Part shown: one piece after another, positions 24,403 through 37,509 of the stretch
Layout: each line of letters opens with the position of its first letter
Numbering within the stretch: the stretch's first letter is position 1
Assembly: GCA_964017235.1 (NCBI GenBank)
Contig: OZ024933.1
Coordinates: 62,664,255-62,728,254 of the forward strand
From: Sabellastarte sp. h YS-2021
Lineage: Eukaryota > Annelida > Polychaeta > Sabellida > Sabellidae
Length of the DNA stretch: 64,000 nt
Reading direction: 5' to 3'
Position numbers and translations under genes: made by a program
Notes under the pieces: generated by a model
Told to the model about the DNA's origin: nothing
Database searches by the model: none
What the model saw: the letters and a program-made list of their open reading frames with translations, nothing else

Positions 24403-26953
24403 AAAGAACCCTTTTCAGGTGAATCTTTACCAGTTTTACATTTTACCAAACTACAGGTAGCAAGTGTATTTAGTGGATTCATATTCAGAAGCCAACACCT
24501 GACACTGATTCTGTTCATGACATTATAAACAATCCTTTTACAGGAAATTCAACTTTATGACCCCAGTTTGACCATTAGGGGGTTCCAGTGAGAGGAGGCA
24601 AATTTGATGAGGTTTTTGGAATCCAAGGCCATGGTGTTCTGTTACTGATCATGTGACTTTGATAAATGTCTAAGGTCAAATTTATGACTATCAAACATTT
24701 TTTCCTGTGCCTAGAGAAGACAATACTGCCAGAAAGAATTTTGATAGGCCTTACAAAGGAGATACTCAACTTCGAAAATACTGTGGCAGCAAAGTAGGCT
24801 GGAGTAAGTAGATATAAATAACAGTAACTGACAATTAATATAACCTCAATGCGCACAGTCTTCCTAAATAATTTGGTCTCATTTGACTTCAATGCTGTTG
24901 TATTGGCTAATGTATGGTCACACAATATTTCCTGAAAACTTACAAAGATCAAACACAATCTTCAATAAATTTGGAGTCATAAATCTGAGACATTTGGGTT
25001 TATTTATTTGGATTTAATCTGATCCTACAAAGACAAATAAAGACCGGTGAGTAATGAGGTGAAAACAGCCACAGCCATTCTCCATTTGGTGCACAATGAC
25101 AGACGTTGTCTCGCTCATTGCCACAGTGTCTTAAGAATGGGTTTATTTACTGGTGAAACCTGCAATGTTATTTACCGACAGACCCCATGCACTGCAAACA
25201 AGAATAACCCATTTCTAAAATCAAGAAAAAGATGCAATCTTTGAAAATCATGTATAACTTTAGAAGGAAACTACAAATCGCAAAATTATAGATGGAAAAC
25301 AAAAGTAACAAGATCACTCAGAGAGTGTATACATTCACCATGTCCCGACACCTCAACTATTGCTTATGAGTGCAATGATGATAAAACATCTTTACAAAGA
25401 TCTTGGTTCCAGAAGTGGTTGTATACCATTCCCAGATAAAATGAGTTCTATCTTAGGCTAAATAAGACCCAAATACTATGAAAACTTGATGGAAATCTGT
25501 GTAGTCACTTAAATTTTTCACTATCTTCCTAACAAACACACTTTAGTGATAACATTACTACCATGGCAGAGGTAATTACCCCTGTTATGCAGAACTGACT
25601 CCTGCAAGTAGAAAGTAACAGCAGGTCCTTGGTGGACTTGACCCGACCCTATTATATAAAATTTTCTGTTAAGCAGAACTATCTATCCGGTCCCTTGAGA
25701 ATTCACTTCATGTGGTTCAATGCTTAGTGGGTTTTTCCATTTTTATTTGTTTATTGTTTGTTTCACAAAATTAACACTTTTCCCAAAAAATAACAGTGAA
25801 ACTTCATGACAATTATATGAAGTACAAACCTAAAGTGAAAGAAAAAAATGACAAAAATTGATTGAATTTAAAATGTTCAGCATATTTTAAGTATGTTTTT
25901 TCCAGTATAAAAACAATGGACATGTTATTTTTGCCTTAAAGTACAAAGCCTGAAACAGTTGACACATCGAAGCTGTAAATACAGTGATAATCATCTCTAC
26001 ATATTAAAGTACAATTGGGTAGTTTACCTGAGTAAACTATTAATGCCCTCTTTATAACTTCTTTTTCTGTCTATACTTTCACACAGGTACAATGTTAGCA
26101 TGCATTTGGCGTTGATTTGAGGAGAAGGATGAGTCCAATGACCGCCTAATAAGCCACCAGAATAGTGTACTCATTAGCCCTAACAGATACTGCGAATAAT
26201 GCGACAAAACAAAAATCCCTGACACCAACAGCTAATGTTACCCCAATAAAGGAGTGGTAACTAGGGTACAATAAAATTATTGTTTCCTTATCACGGACTT
26301 AACTCGATAACCTGAGATATTATTATCTTGATATATAGAGGCAATAAGTCGAAAGTTTGACAAAATACTATTTTAACATTTCCCACATACTTCAAAGCTT
26401 CGAAGTGTCGCACTAATTGACTTAATATTTTCTGTAAATTGAGAAATTATTTATAGCCTTAATATTTTCTATAAATTGAGAAAATGATCCTAAATTATGA
26501 ATTTGTTATCATGAGTAGAGAAAGTGATTTTGTATGGCTTCAGTAAAGGTTTTATTCATTATACTGGTGCTCAATTTTATAAATTTATACTGGATTCAGC
26601 AAGTATATTAATTTTGTACTTGTGACCCATTGTTCCATGAAATTTACCACTGCGGAATTTTAGTCCTTACTGTTGTAAGAATTATAAGACACTAATCTCC
26701 TCAAGTTTACGATTGAAGTAACCAGTTTTTCAGGTCATTTTATCCCTTTAACTTCTTTTTACTTAAGGGTTACATATCCAAACTGACAAAAATATTTTAA
26801 GATGCTGAGACAACATTCACATATCTTGGAAGTTTGATACATCAAATTATGGCAGAAAGCTAGATCCGTGGTTGTTATGGGATTAAATAACACAGGTTCT
26901 ATTTTTTGTGATATTTCTACATGGAGAAAGAAAGTGAAATTTGCCATAATATG
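24403..26953. other. Non-coding stretch with a small 42-bp tandem duplication
   Basis: No exon recognised. The minus-strand 127-codon open frame at 24575..24958 has no recognisable domain. At about 26419..26482 a ~42-bp segment (CTTAATATTTTCTGTAAATT, then GAGAAA) is present twice in tandem. Confidence 0.45.
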
Positions 26954-27462
26954 TAATGCCCCTTTCACACTACAGGTGGTACATCCCGCTGTTACAGGCG
27001 ATCCTTGGTGGCGGAACCGCCTCCCAAGTTGCCCCATTTCATCCGAAATGTTCACACTGTAGAAGTTATACATGTTTGATGAAACGCCCCTGTCCTTCAA
27101 CTACCGTTTGAGATTCGTATGCGACCTCGTGTCACAGTGGCAAAATGTCCATTTACCTCCACTCGCCTTTTGTCACCGAATGTCAACAACTGAAAGACGA
27201 CCAAATTTTAACCTTATATACACCGTGGACCACACCTTCGGTTACTATAGTCAGAAATTGTCTGCGCATGCTCACGGTAATGAAATCAGAGGCGGAAATT
27301 TTAAATAGTTTAAAACTTCTGTAGGACTCGCAAGGTAATGGACTTCTCGCCACTGACTCGCAAGTATGCAAATGGATGTCGGACAGTGATCCAAGGACAG
27401 GGATGTTTCACCAAACACAGCCTACCACAGGGGATATCACCTGTAGTGCGAAAGAGGTATTA
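26954..27462. mobile_element. MITE with 25-bp imperfect inverted ends (CCTTTCACACTACAGGTG)
   Basis: The left end is TAATGCCCCTTTCACACTAC then AGGTG; the right end, reverse complemented, is TAATACCTCTTTCGCACTAC then AGGTG. Three mismatches over 25 bp. The ends abut TAA on both sides, compatible with a 3-bp TAA target as in PIF/Harbinger elements (inference). The interior is GC-richer than the flanks and contains no credible gene; open frames on both strands are shadows of this element. Confidence 0.72.
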
Positions 27463-30400
27463 AACTCACCAATAATGAAACCGCCCCTTCTATTACGCTG
27501 ACTTGTAAGAAATTATTTGTTATTTAACCTACATTGGGCCTCTGATCTCCAAAACTGGCACAAATGTTGATTAGTTGGTCTTACTGTAACAGTATGTCCC
27601 TTGTGGCGAATTTTACATACATGTAGTGAATTTAACATTACTTACTCTGTACACAGATAATATACATTTACTCCAACATTTATTACTTTTTTAAAAACTA
27701 GCTCTACCTCATCAGGACTGCCTGTGTTTTTCCTCTTCTTTTGCTTGATGGTAAATGACCACTTCATCATGTTATCCCAGCACCAGTTGACAACAAATCA
27801 TTGTCATCAACCTGCACATTCCAGTTATATACACTCTAAACTAAACTCCATGTAACAACCGTACAGTTATCCCAGTTCATTGGTAATACACCACCTCAAC
27901 AGATTTTATAATCCAAGTTTTAGTTTGTAATTTAAAACCACTGAAAAGCTCTGTATAATAATAACCTTACAGTTGGTTATCCTAATTCTCCTGTAAGTAC
28001 ATTGTCTTATTTGCTTTGGAAAATATTCTAAGGTTAAGATTATATTCACTAACAGTTTATTTGATGTAATACTTCAAATGTTATCCAAGTGCCATATAGG
28101 CAAAACTTCAAGCATTTTTTTATCAAACGACTAAGTTATGTACAAATTTCAAGAACCATGTTCTCCTGATCACTTTTTACTTATTATTCCTTTAAAAAAT
28201 GATCACTTAATTCAGTAAATTGTACAGCTATTCTTGCAGATTAAATAATGAGCATTAAGCAACACTTTCAAACATTCAGCTGTACCTGGTACATGAAAGT
28301 GAATTTTATAAGGTAATTTAAATCCTTATTTGGAATGACAACTTGACAAATTCAGACACTGGATTGCAATCAAAATCCACTATTGGCTCCTACACAAAAT
28401 TAACTTCAGACTCCAATGATTGAGTGAATTTTATTGATACTGAAAATCCACAAAACTGACAAATACTGGGAACACTTTTCCTGTCGGCAGCTTTAAACCA
28501 CAGAATAAAGTAGGTATTCACTGATGCTCCACTGAAACCTCCATAAAGATTACATGACAAGTAATAGCCCCTCCTATCAGGCATGTAATATTAATCCAGT
28601 TCAATTACAAATCACTGGCTACTTTCAAAGGGCCCTCTTCAAAGATATCATCCATTGAATCCCCTCTAGCACACCTGTGCAGAGTACTTCCTTCCAATCA
28701 GTACAACACATTTGTATTCCAACTGTCCATCTTAATTATTAATGTTGTGGAAACTGCTAAAGGTCATAAAGTGCACATAAGCATAGACCAAGATAAACAA
28801 TGCCTTGAAGTTCCTGATAACCACGAATAAACTTCATCAATGATCTATGAATAACCAGTCTGGTAGCAATTTGTCAAAACTTGGATGACCTTCACATTTT
28901 TGCTGCCCTCTTTATGATGCTGGTTTTCTTACTTTTACTTTGTTTGCTAGTAATTTGCTTTTTACCATATGTCACTAATAAATCATTTCATAGAGGCATA
29001 TACTACAGGTGTGTAGGCTTCCTGATATATGTTTTTTACGGCTCCCTTGTGTATTACTAATTGCTCCAACCTTTTTCCTCCAAATATTAATCCATACAAA
29101 TATATGGACTCTTTATTCCATTGATTTTTCAGCATGTTCTTTCCCCCGTTCTTTTTACCTTTATCTGGTAAAATAAGTTAGCACTGCAATTCATATAAGG
29201 AAATGGCAAGAAAAAATCAAAGCTTTTCTCAATGGGGGTTAAGACGTGTATCCATTAGTAAATCCGTTTCTAATGTATATATATGTACAGATAATTTATT
29301 CAGTGCAAATACACTTTCACTATATAAATCCATTTTTCTGACCCCATGTTTTATAGCTATTTATCAGTTTATGTCTATATTTATTTGTAAATAAGATAAA
29401 AACTGTTGTAAATCCTTTGGCCAATCTATCTTGTATATCAAACACATAAACATGATCTTTAAATAGTTGATCAATGACCATTTTACATTTCAAATATACA
29501 GCATTCATGATTCTTTAATATGTTGAAAATCACTTATGGTCATTCTTTTTCATCCATAGTAACACCATCTTATCCTGAACACAAGTTCTAAGATTCATCT
29601 CAAATATGTTTTGCAATGCCAGATTAATGTTTGAATCAATAAAGGTAAATACTGTAATATGTTCACATAAATATTCACCGATATGCTGTTTTTTTTCTCA
29701 TTTGTTTTACTCAACTAAACATCCTTACACAGCGTATTTTGATTTTGTGTATAGGACAGTCACCAGCTAAGTGGCAGCCTGACATGACTGTTTTGAATAG
29801 GATATAATGGACTGAGTACTTAGCACCAATCATTATCAGATATTCACATAATTACAATGTATCTGTACCCATGCCAAGAAATCTATACGCTCACACACAC
29901 ACCCTCGCATTTTGTTCAATGATCAAACATTGTGTGTGTGTTTTTTTCTTCTGAATGGAATAAGGGCACATACATTGTTATGGTGCCTATGAGGGCTGTA
30001 TTCAAATGAGCTTATAAACTCTCTTCTGTTTTGAATGAGACCCTCATATGACAGTTAAATCTTCACAATCCTCTCGGCCAATCAGATCTCAGAAACATCA
30101 AATGTGTCATATATCCTGGGATAGTGTCCTGTGGTCCCTTTAAAAGTGATGTTTCACAAAGTTAAGCACTTGCAGAATTTGTTGAAACATTTACTTTACG
30201 AAGAATTTTGAAGATGTTCAGCATATATCGCTACTGCATTTAACTGCAACAGAACTCTTTTTAACCTTCACCAAAATTACTCTCAGTCAAAGAAGGAATA
30301 AATTCTCTCTTCCATTGTCTTGTATAGTTGGCATTTAAAAGTCACTGAAAGAAGTGATGAAATTGTTATTTTTTGTTACCTTTCATAAGAGAGATTGCCA

Positions 30401-32613
30401 TCAAAGTTCAGCATGTTATTGTAAAAGCAGGCAATAAAATCACTATGAGAATGTTTCCATGTTCAACATTTATATTTGAATTGCGGTGCAATTTCAGGTT
30501 TCTATACATGGAAATTTGGGCTGAAATGTCCACTAAGAAAATGCTGGTAATGTGGGAGTTAATGCCTGCCTAACAGTGAATGTCCATCTGTCCTATTCTT
30601 TCTACATGTATACAGACTGGACCTTCACTGGTAAATAATGAAATCGCCCAATAACAAAAGTTTATTTTTCCAAAAAAATTGCTTTAAAATAAATATCACG
30701 AAACTTGATGCAACTACTGTAGAAACAATAGTCTGGTTCCACAAAAAAATATAATCTAAGCCTGTAAATAGAATTTAAAACAAAATATTAGTCAAATTAT
30801 GGTCATTTAAAGGTTATAGGACTGACAGCATTCCATTAATAATATATGATTTTTTGACCAAAAGATTATAAACTGCTTCATTTAGCTTTTCCAGTCCACA
30901 AAGGGAAAGAATCATAAATCACATTTGGATACCTGAAAACACTTTGTTACAATTTAGAAGGGGGAGAAAAAGTCATTGTTATAAATCGAGAACATGGCAA
31001 CATACATTAATGCTCGATGATTATGACATAATGTAAACAGTGGCAAAAATTTCCATTTTATGACAGATATTGCATGTTTTATTTTTATAATCAGTGATTC
31101 AGAACTACTTCCAAAACAATCGTTTCCAAAAGAAACTGTATAATTTGTGAATAATTAATCTTCATATTGACTCGATATAAAATAATCCTGCAATAGTTAA
31201 AATATACATTTTTATCCCACTTCTTCAAATATTGATTCGGTGAACTTTCTGATTGTAATTACTTATACTAACAGGCACAACCCACAATTTACATGTAAAA
31301 CCCCAACCAATAGCAAATAAAATCATTTAAAATGTGGTCTCCACCGCTAGTATTTCACCTAAAATGCCAGTACCAGATCATTAATGGAATCAAAAACTCA
31401 AACATAACTTCCAAAATACCAAACTGCATTACGTCTCATCTGTCCCTCAGTACACAAGAGTCAATATTAGTTCAGTCTCAGAATAATTTTTTTAACAAAA
31501 GCGTCTCCTGTGAAAAGCAGTTCCTGATCTTCAAATGCAAGACATGCATGATCACGTAGTCATCAAAGGAGATTTAAATCACAAGTGTCAATTGTAGTCG
31601 TCTTTTTTTGTGTGTATAATAATATATGAACATCTAACAATGTGCTGTAAAGTGTACCAATTGCTTGTATTACACAGCAAATATCTCCTCCAGAGAAAGA
31701 ATAGTCCCAGACTTCTAACAAATCCTCAAAGACTTAATAATAAATTCAAATATTATGCAGACCTTGTCTTTTCGTGTATTCAGCCAACATGCACTTCATT
31801 AACCCGTTAAATGTAAAAATCCAATTAAACCCCTGTCTCACTGTATCAGACATATACTGAAATTTCTCAACATGAAGTTCCACTTCTATTCTAACAAAGT
31901 ATCCATTCAAGTCTCTTGGAAGCCACTACACCTTTTCAAGTGGAAATACAATGTTATACATGACATCATATATTTAAATAGTAAAAATCGGCCATTTTCG
32001 TACTGTGTCTTGTGTGTGTCCTTCAGCCAGATACATTCTTAGAATGGATCCATTCATCTGGTGATGTCTAAAACTGCCTTAATATCTTTATTATGTATTA
32101 GTGAGGTTATCACTAGTCAAATTGCAAGACACATTAGTTACGAATAATTACACTTCTCTCTTCTATTGTCAAAATATATGTCTTGTACCTAATATATAAT
32201 AATAATCTCCAGTATACGTTCCATCCATGGCACTTAAAATGTATAATCTGAGGTTCCAAATGACAATTTTTGCTCTATTTCTCAACAGTTTTTCTGTAAC
32301 AAAACTCCAAGTAAATGGGATTTGCAATGGTAAGAAAGAGGCTTGCAATTACTGGTGTATCCATATTTTATTATGAAAGACCTAGCTATATCAAAAGTGC
32401 AAGTATATGTAGAGATCAATCAGCAAATCAAAGATTTCAAATTGTATACATTGAAACAAAGGCTTAAACAATCTCTGCTCTCTTCTAAGTCGAAGTTATA
32501 GTTTTATATCCTGTTCAACATAGAGGACTCTTTTCTTCAATCAAGCAGTATTATTTTCAAAATTCTTTCACTTTCCACTTCTGAAAATTTTAAAACAAAC
32601 CGACAATGTAAAA
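27463..32613. other. Long non-coding stretch; possible relic of one MITE arm
   Basis: No exon recognised over ~5 kb. At about 27603..27656 the sequence TGTGGCGAATTTTACATA, then CTTACTCTG, resembles one arm of the element at 1873..2101, a probable degenerate fragment. A CA run and a TG run at 29891..29945 can pair as a weak hairpin. Confidence 0.45.
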
Positions 32614-32772
32614 TCTACATTATCAACTATTGTTGTATATTACTAATAGTAACTCAGCAACCAATGCATATCTACTGGTTTAATAATGTTCAGCAATTCT
32701 ACATTATCAACTATTGTTGTATATTACTAATAGTAACTCAGCAACCAATCTACTGGTTTAATATGTTCAGCA
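32614..32772. repeat. 84-bp tandem duplication
   Basis: TCTACATTATCAACTATTGT and the following ~65 bp occur at 32614 and again at 32698, almost identical apart from an ~8-bp deletion (GCATATCT side) and one lost base in the second copy. It is a simple recent tandem duplication in non-coding DNA. Confidence 0.88.
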
Positions 32773-34560
32773 AAGTCTTTTGAGCTTTAACGTGTCAACT
32801 GTCTTGTAAAATTAATGTCATAAATCAATCAGAATAGAAATTTTTTTTATATTTTTAGAAAAAAAAATACTGACATCATAATGAGGCTCCTAAAAATAGA
32901 GTGCAATGTGTTATATTCATGTTATATAAACTCTATAGCATTACAAATTTTAATGCTGAATTAGTTTTCAAGTGCCAAATTAATACAATGACTGAACTCT
33001 GTTGTCACTGCACTATGAAAACTTTAATTTGGGTTCTTGATACCAAAAAGACATTTAGGTTACTGTACTGAAATTATATATCAAAGTCATACCAGTGTAC
33101 TGTTCACCATCTAATGAAAACAGTTTTGAGATTTTGTGTCAACAAATAAATTAGATAATGGCAACAGTTCTTTCCTAGGTTTTCAGTTTCTACAATAAAA
33201 TAAAGAGGCCTTGTTTACCTATGATGCATTAAAAAACAAACCGGTTATTGTAGTCAAATATTTCATTTAAAAGTGACATACAGATTCAAGGAGAGACAAT
33301 TTACAGGTTATATGGTATATCAAATAAATGGATTTCCAAAGTAATGAAGTGATATCTAATAAAATGACATAAGATTCATCCTTAAACAATGTGTCCTGTT
33401 TTCATAAAGTTTTAACAGGGGGGGGGGGGGGGGGGGGTATAATTGTACAATAATGTCAAATGAAAGTCATTGCAGAGGAAAGAAGTTTATTACACAACGG
33501 GAAAGTGCAACATGTAATTAAACACACTGATGATATCTGATCTGAAAAACAAACACATTACAGTCTTAAGTGAGTTATGCAAATAAAGTAACAAACATAA
33601 CATAATCTATTTATAAGATTTACAATCAAAACTGAGTATCTGAATTGGATTGCCAAACATCCATTATCTTACGAGTAATAAGCTACATTATAAATGTGTA
33701 ACAAAAGATAATTATAGTGTTTTTACATTTAGAATACAATGTTCTAGCACTTACTATTGTTAAGACTCTGCTATCACATTTATTACTTATGATTACTTAA
33801 ACTGAATAGGTTTATAAAATTGCATATGCAAACATCTCTAAAGGTTCTGGGCTGTAAAAAAACACAAGCATTTTGGGGACACTAATAATTGATGGGCAAT
33901 ACTGGATACTGTTTTAATACCTCATGATATGTGATTTTTTTTCCTAACACTAACCATTGTGTGGTGAAAGATGACAGAATTAATTTTTTATATGAATTGG
34001 AACCTGTATAGCAGATGAAATCTTGTATATTTATATCACATCCCTTTACTGAAGTGCCCATGGCCCATGTGACTAAATATTTGTAAAAGTTGGGGATGGG
34101 CATTTACAACAATGAAAATCAGCTGGGCAATCCAAAAATAACCTGAATCTGGGGTAGCTGCCTTTCAGTATACATCAACTGGACGTAAAATGTGGCTGAT
34201 AAACAAATCTATGCATAATAAAATGTTAACTAACTGCTTAAATAAGGAAATTTGGTTGAAAATGGATATAAAACAAGCAAATTATATCTATTATGGGGTT
34301 TTAGTGGAGAAAGTTTACCTTGAGATATTAGCAATCTATTACTGATAACATAAAATGGGCACTAATGCCCCAGTTACAATACAGGAATAATGTCCCATGG
34401 TTAGAAGTCTACTCAGCAGCAGAACCATCTCCAAGGATGCCTCATACTTTCTGAGATTTGGTGAATCATTCACGCTTACAGGCAGTATAACCCTTGGTTA
34501 TAGGCATATGGCAAAACATGTCATTCAACTATCATTCAACTATCATTGTGGTGAAAAGTC
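32773..34560. other. Non-coding stretch, nothing recognised except a poly-G run
   Basis: No gene or dispersed repeat recognised. A run of about 20 G lies at 33418..33437. Confidence 0.45.
33418..33437. repeat. Poly-G run of about 20
   Basis: Uninterrupted G run; can form G-quadruplex structures and is a likely site of length variation or assembly error. Confidence 0.9.
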
Positions 34561-34783
34561 AAATTCCTCAATATTTCAAGATTTAGAGCACCTTTATGAT
34601 TTTCAAACAATTGGCTATGGTGGCCATTTTGTTTTTCAAAATGAGTCCAAAATTTTGCACACCATAAATGTTACCTGCACATTTTGTGAAGATATCCTTG
34701 TAAATGAATAAGATATTAATGTTTATGTAAAAACGTGACAAAGGAATGCACGGACAGACGCACATATGGAAGGCATTTTATAA
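34561..34783 (+). repeat. Copy of the ATCTCC-hairpin repeat family, 3' end replaced by the LINE
   Basis: GATTTTCAAACAATTGGCTA, GGCCATTTTGTTTTTCAAAA, TTTGTGAAGATATCCTTGTA and GGAAGGCATTTTATAAT match the repeat at 49790..50060 and, reverse complemented, 50098..50445. In those copies the sequence continues into a hairpin starting at ATCTCC; here it breaks off at about 34783 where the LINE begins. The LINE therefore probably inserted into this older repeat, or its truncated 5' end was joined here. Confidence 0.72.
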
Positions 34784-36541
34784 TAAGGTTTGATTTTCTT
34801 CCAACTTCAATAAAGTGTGTTAATAAAGTCATAGGCAAAATGTTTGAACGAATTATATTTAAGCATGTTTATAATCATTTTAGAGACAATGCCCTCATAA
34901 ATAAATGGCAATCTGGCTTCTTACCAAGTTCTTCAACTGTAACCCAGCTACTAGAAATGTATAACCAATTTTACAGTGCTATTTATGAAGGGAAGGATGT
35001 AAGAATAGTTTATCTTGACATATCTAAAGCTTTGGATAGGGTATGGCACAAAGGGTTACTACTTAAGTTACACAAATTTGGTATTGGTGGCAATTTGTTG
35101 AAAGTTACCGCAGGAGTCCCTCAAGGTTCTGTACTAGGTCCATTGCTTTTCCTTGTATTTATTAATGACATAACCTCAGTTGTTAATCACTGTGACATAA
35201 GATTATTTGCTGATGACACTTGTCTTTTTGTAAAAACGTCAAACCCAGAAATTGCAACTAATTTTCTTAACAATGACTTGGCTAATATTGAAAACTGGGC
35301 TAATCAATGGTTAATAAAATTCAGTCCATCAAAAACTGAGTCCTCAGTGATCTCATTAAAGCAAAATACTCAAACTAGGCACAAAAGGCTTATCTTTCAC
35401 AACACGCCCATTGCTAATGTATCTTCTCACAAACATGTGGGATTGTGGATTACACACAATCTAAAATGGGACCACCACATCAATAGTTTAGTACAAAAAT
35501 GTTCTACTCTTCTCGGACTACTCAAACCGTTAAAATTCAAACTAAATAGAGCAGTCATTGAAAAGATCTTTTTATCCTATATAAGGCCTATAATGGAATA
35601 TGGAGACTTAGTTTGGTCTGGAGCACCAACCAGCATACTTGCTAAACTTGATCATTTAGTTGTTGAGGCAATGAGACTCATTACAGGAACTCCAGCAAGA
35701 TCCAATATAGCTAGTCTTTATAGGGAAATGGGCTGGCAGCTATTGCCAACAAGGTGCGAAATTCACATATTGAGGATGATGTACAAAATTTCAACGGGCC
35801 TTGCTCCAAGCTATTTGGTGGATATTCTGGCAACCAAAATTACACAGATGCCACCTAACCTAGAAAGACTAAGACCGGGTATAAACTCAAGACTCTCAGT
35901 TGGGGACTATCCAATTCCAAATGTAAGGACAAAACTGAGGGAACATTCTTTTTCTGTAGGTGGTTCCAAACTCTGGAACTCTCTTCCCAGCGAGTTAAAA
36001 TCAAAGCAATCTTTGGGCTCTTTTTCATGAGCTTTGCAAAAAGTGTACTCAAACAATTTGCTCAAAAAAGAAACAAAAAGACTCTTCAGTTCTGGCATCC
36101 GTTTTGCTAATATCCACCACACCTGTTTAAGGTTAGGTTGTAGCAGGCTGAATTATCATCTAAAAGAGAATTTGCATGTTATTGACTACTCATCTTGTGC
36201 CTGCAACTATCCGATAGAAGACACATCACACTATTTCTTAACTTGCCCATTGTATGGTGGCATCAGAGGTGATCTCTTAAGTGTCTTTCCCCCTTCTGAT
36301 AATAAGATATTACTCAACATTATGCTTTATGGAAACTTGAATCAAAGCTACGATGAAAACTTTAAATATTTTCAAGCAGTCCACAAATTCATAGATGATT
36401 CTAATCGATTCACTTACCAGCAGTAATCTATCTGTGCAGCCTCATTTCTATCTCACCTATAAATACTTCATCCCGCAAGAGGGCTTTATATAATTGTAAT
36501 TTACGATTGTTGCCTAATTGTTAATAAAATATGTTTAAACC
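34784..36541 (+). mobile_element. 5'-truncated Jockey-superfamily LINE
   Basis: A ~1.76-kb fragment of a non-LTR retrotransposon. It has lost the 5' part (ORF1, endonuclease and the start of the reverse transcriptase) and keeps the reverse transcriptase core, thumb, C-terminal Cys/His motif and 3' untranslated region. The 3' end reads ACGATTGTTGCCTAATTG, then TTAATAAAATATGTTT. The same tail on the minus strand at 16784..16866 confirms the 3' boundary and shows that the family is repeated in this genome. It lies opposite to the transcription direction of the TTC28-like gene. Confidence 0.92.
34795..36426 (+). pseudogene. LINE reverse transcriptase (ORF2 C-terminal part), inactive
   Basis: One reading frame from about 34795 to 36426, interrupted by a single TGA at 36028..36030. 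Taking residue 1 at 34735, recognisable reverse transcriptase landmarks are GFLPSSSTVTQLLEMY (61-76), LDISKALD with the first catalytic Asp (94-101), GVPQGSVLGP (127-136) and FADD with the catalytic Asp pair (158-161). A thumb region with WDHHIN and SYIRPIMEYGDLVW follows. After the TGA the frame continues through RLGCSRLNYHL to CAC..PIEDTSHYFLTC, a typical C-terminal Cys/His motif of this superfamily. Between GGNLL and KVTAGVPQGS about 25-27 residues usual in relatives are missing without loss of frame. The first ~20 residues of the open frame belong to the neighbouring repeat. With no endonuclease, an internal deletion and a stop, it cannot be autonomous. Confidence 0.92.
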
Positions 36542-37009
36542 AAAGTGTGTATGAGTGCATACTGGATAGAGGAAAACAGCCAAGAATCATAATGTACCCA
36601 AATATAACTTGGTATCAGTGCCCCATAGTGGTCTGGATGTAGAACATAAGAGCAAAAGGTCTGGGTTAAATTCTCACCCGGATCATGAAAATCCCATCTT
36701 TATCCAAGAGTATAAATCTGTAGTAATACCAGTAATAGTTTACAGGTAAACCTGTGACAGATTGGCATCTTCTTCTGGGTAGCCTCCTTGGAGCAGGAAA
36801 ACCAGACATAAGCAATATCCAAACATACTTTTACACTTTGAACCATTTTGGAGATCAATACATTTGGGTATTTATCTCCGGGTCTTCCATGTGTGTGTAA
36901 GGATGTGTGCATACGTCTGTTTATTAATTTGCAAAATTTTTGTAAAGTGTATTACTCACTCTGTTTAATTGTTTGTTACTTTGCAAAATTTTTGCTCCAA
37001 TCATGAGCT
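36542..37009. other. Non-coding stretch, nothing recognised
   Basis: No gene or clear repeat recognised between the LINE and the AGGTCA array. Confidence 0.4.
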
Positions 37010-37193
37010 AAGACTGAACAAGATTTTAAAACTCATGGTCAATACAAAAGGTCAACGGTCCAATCAATATCACGCCATGACATTGCACACCTACATTTAC
37101 AACCAATGTCCTAACCAAGTATCACCTGCCTGTACCTTACAGTTTCTCAGATATAGCCAGGAAAAGATTTAAGAGGTCAAGGTCACTAAGGTA

Positions 37194-37217
37194 AGGTCAA
37201 AGGTCAAATCAAGGTCA
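37194..37217 (+). promoter_or_regulatory. Repeat-borne DR1 plus extended half-site, copy 1
   Basis: AGGTCA-A-AGGTCA (37194..37206) is a perfect direct repeat spaced by one base, the known consensus for RXR-type heterodimers and HNF4-like receptors. It is followed by TCAAGGTCA (37209..37217), the extended half-site of ERR/SF-1-like monomers. Only sequence match is shown; occupancy is unknown. Confidence 0.45.
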
Positions 37218-37337
37218 CACCATGACATTGCACACATACAACTCCCACCAAACGTCCTTGCTAAGTATCAACTTCCTACACCTTAAGGTTTCCGAGATAT
37301 GGCCAGAAAGATTTTATAGGTCAAGGTCACTACAGCA

Positions 37338-37361
37338 AGGTCAAAGGTCAAATCAAGGTCA
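37338..37361 (+). promoter_or_regulatory. Repeat-borne DR1 plus extended half-site, copy 2
   Basis: The same arrangement one unit later: AGGTCA-A-AGGTCA at 37338..37350 and TCAAGGTCA at 37353..37361. A further TCAAGGTCA precedes it at 37321..37329. In the first array unit (about 37048) the site is degenerate (AGGTCAACGGTCC). Confidence 0.45.
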
Positions 37362-37509
37362 CACCAAGACGTTGCACACCTACACCCCCAACCAATGTCC
37401 CTACCAAGTATCAACTTTCTACATCTTAGGGTTTCTGAGATACAGCCCGGACAAACTTTTTCTGGCGGTGAAAACAATACCCAGACAATCCTTAAGGGCT
37501 GTGGGGTAA

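Larger units (their letters stand above)
37010..37500 (+). repeat. Tandem array of three ~145-bp units rich in AGGTCA
   Basis: Three units share the order: AGGTCAAAGGTCAAATCAAG block, CACACCATGACATTGCACAC, ACCAATGTCC, AAGTATCAACTTCCTACA, and GAGATATGGCC. Anchors are at about 37048, 37194 and 37338. The array looks like the inner part of a dispersed repeat of the same general type as 50446..51580, because it runs on into sequence shared with that element (37510..37660). Confidence 0.8.

Noticed and set aside
29889-29945. A stem-loop formed by a CA run and a TG run
   Set aside because: Simple dinucleotide runs pair trivially; arms are short and nothing else supports a functional RNA.
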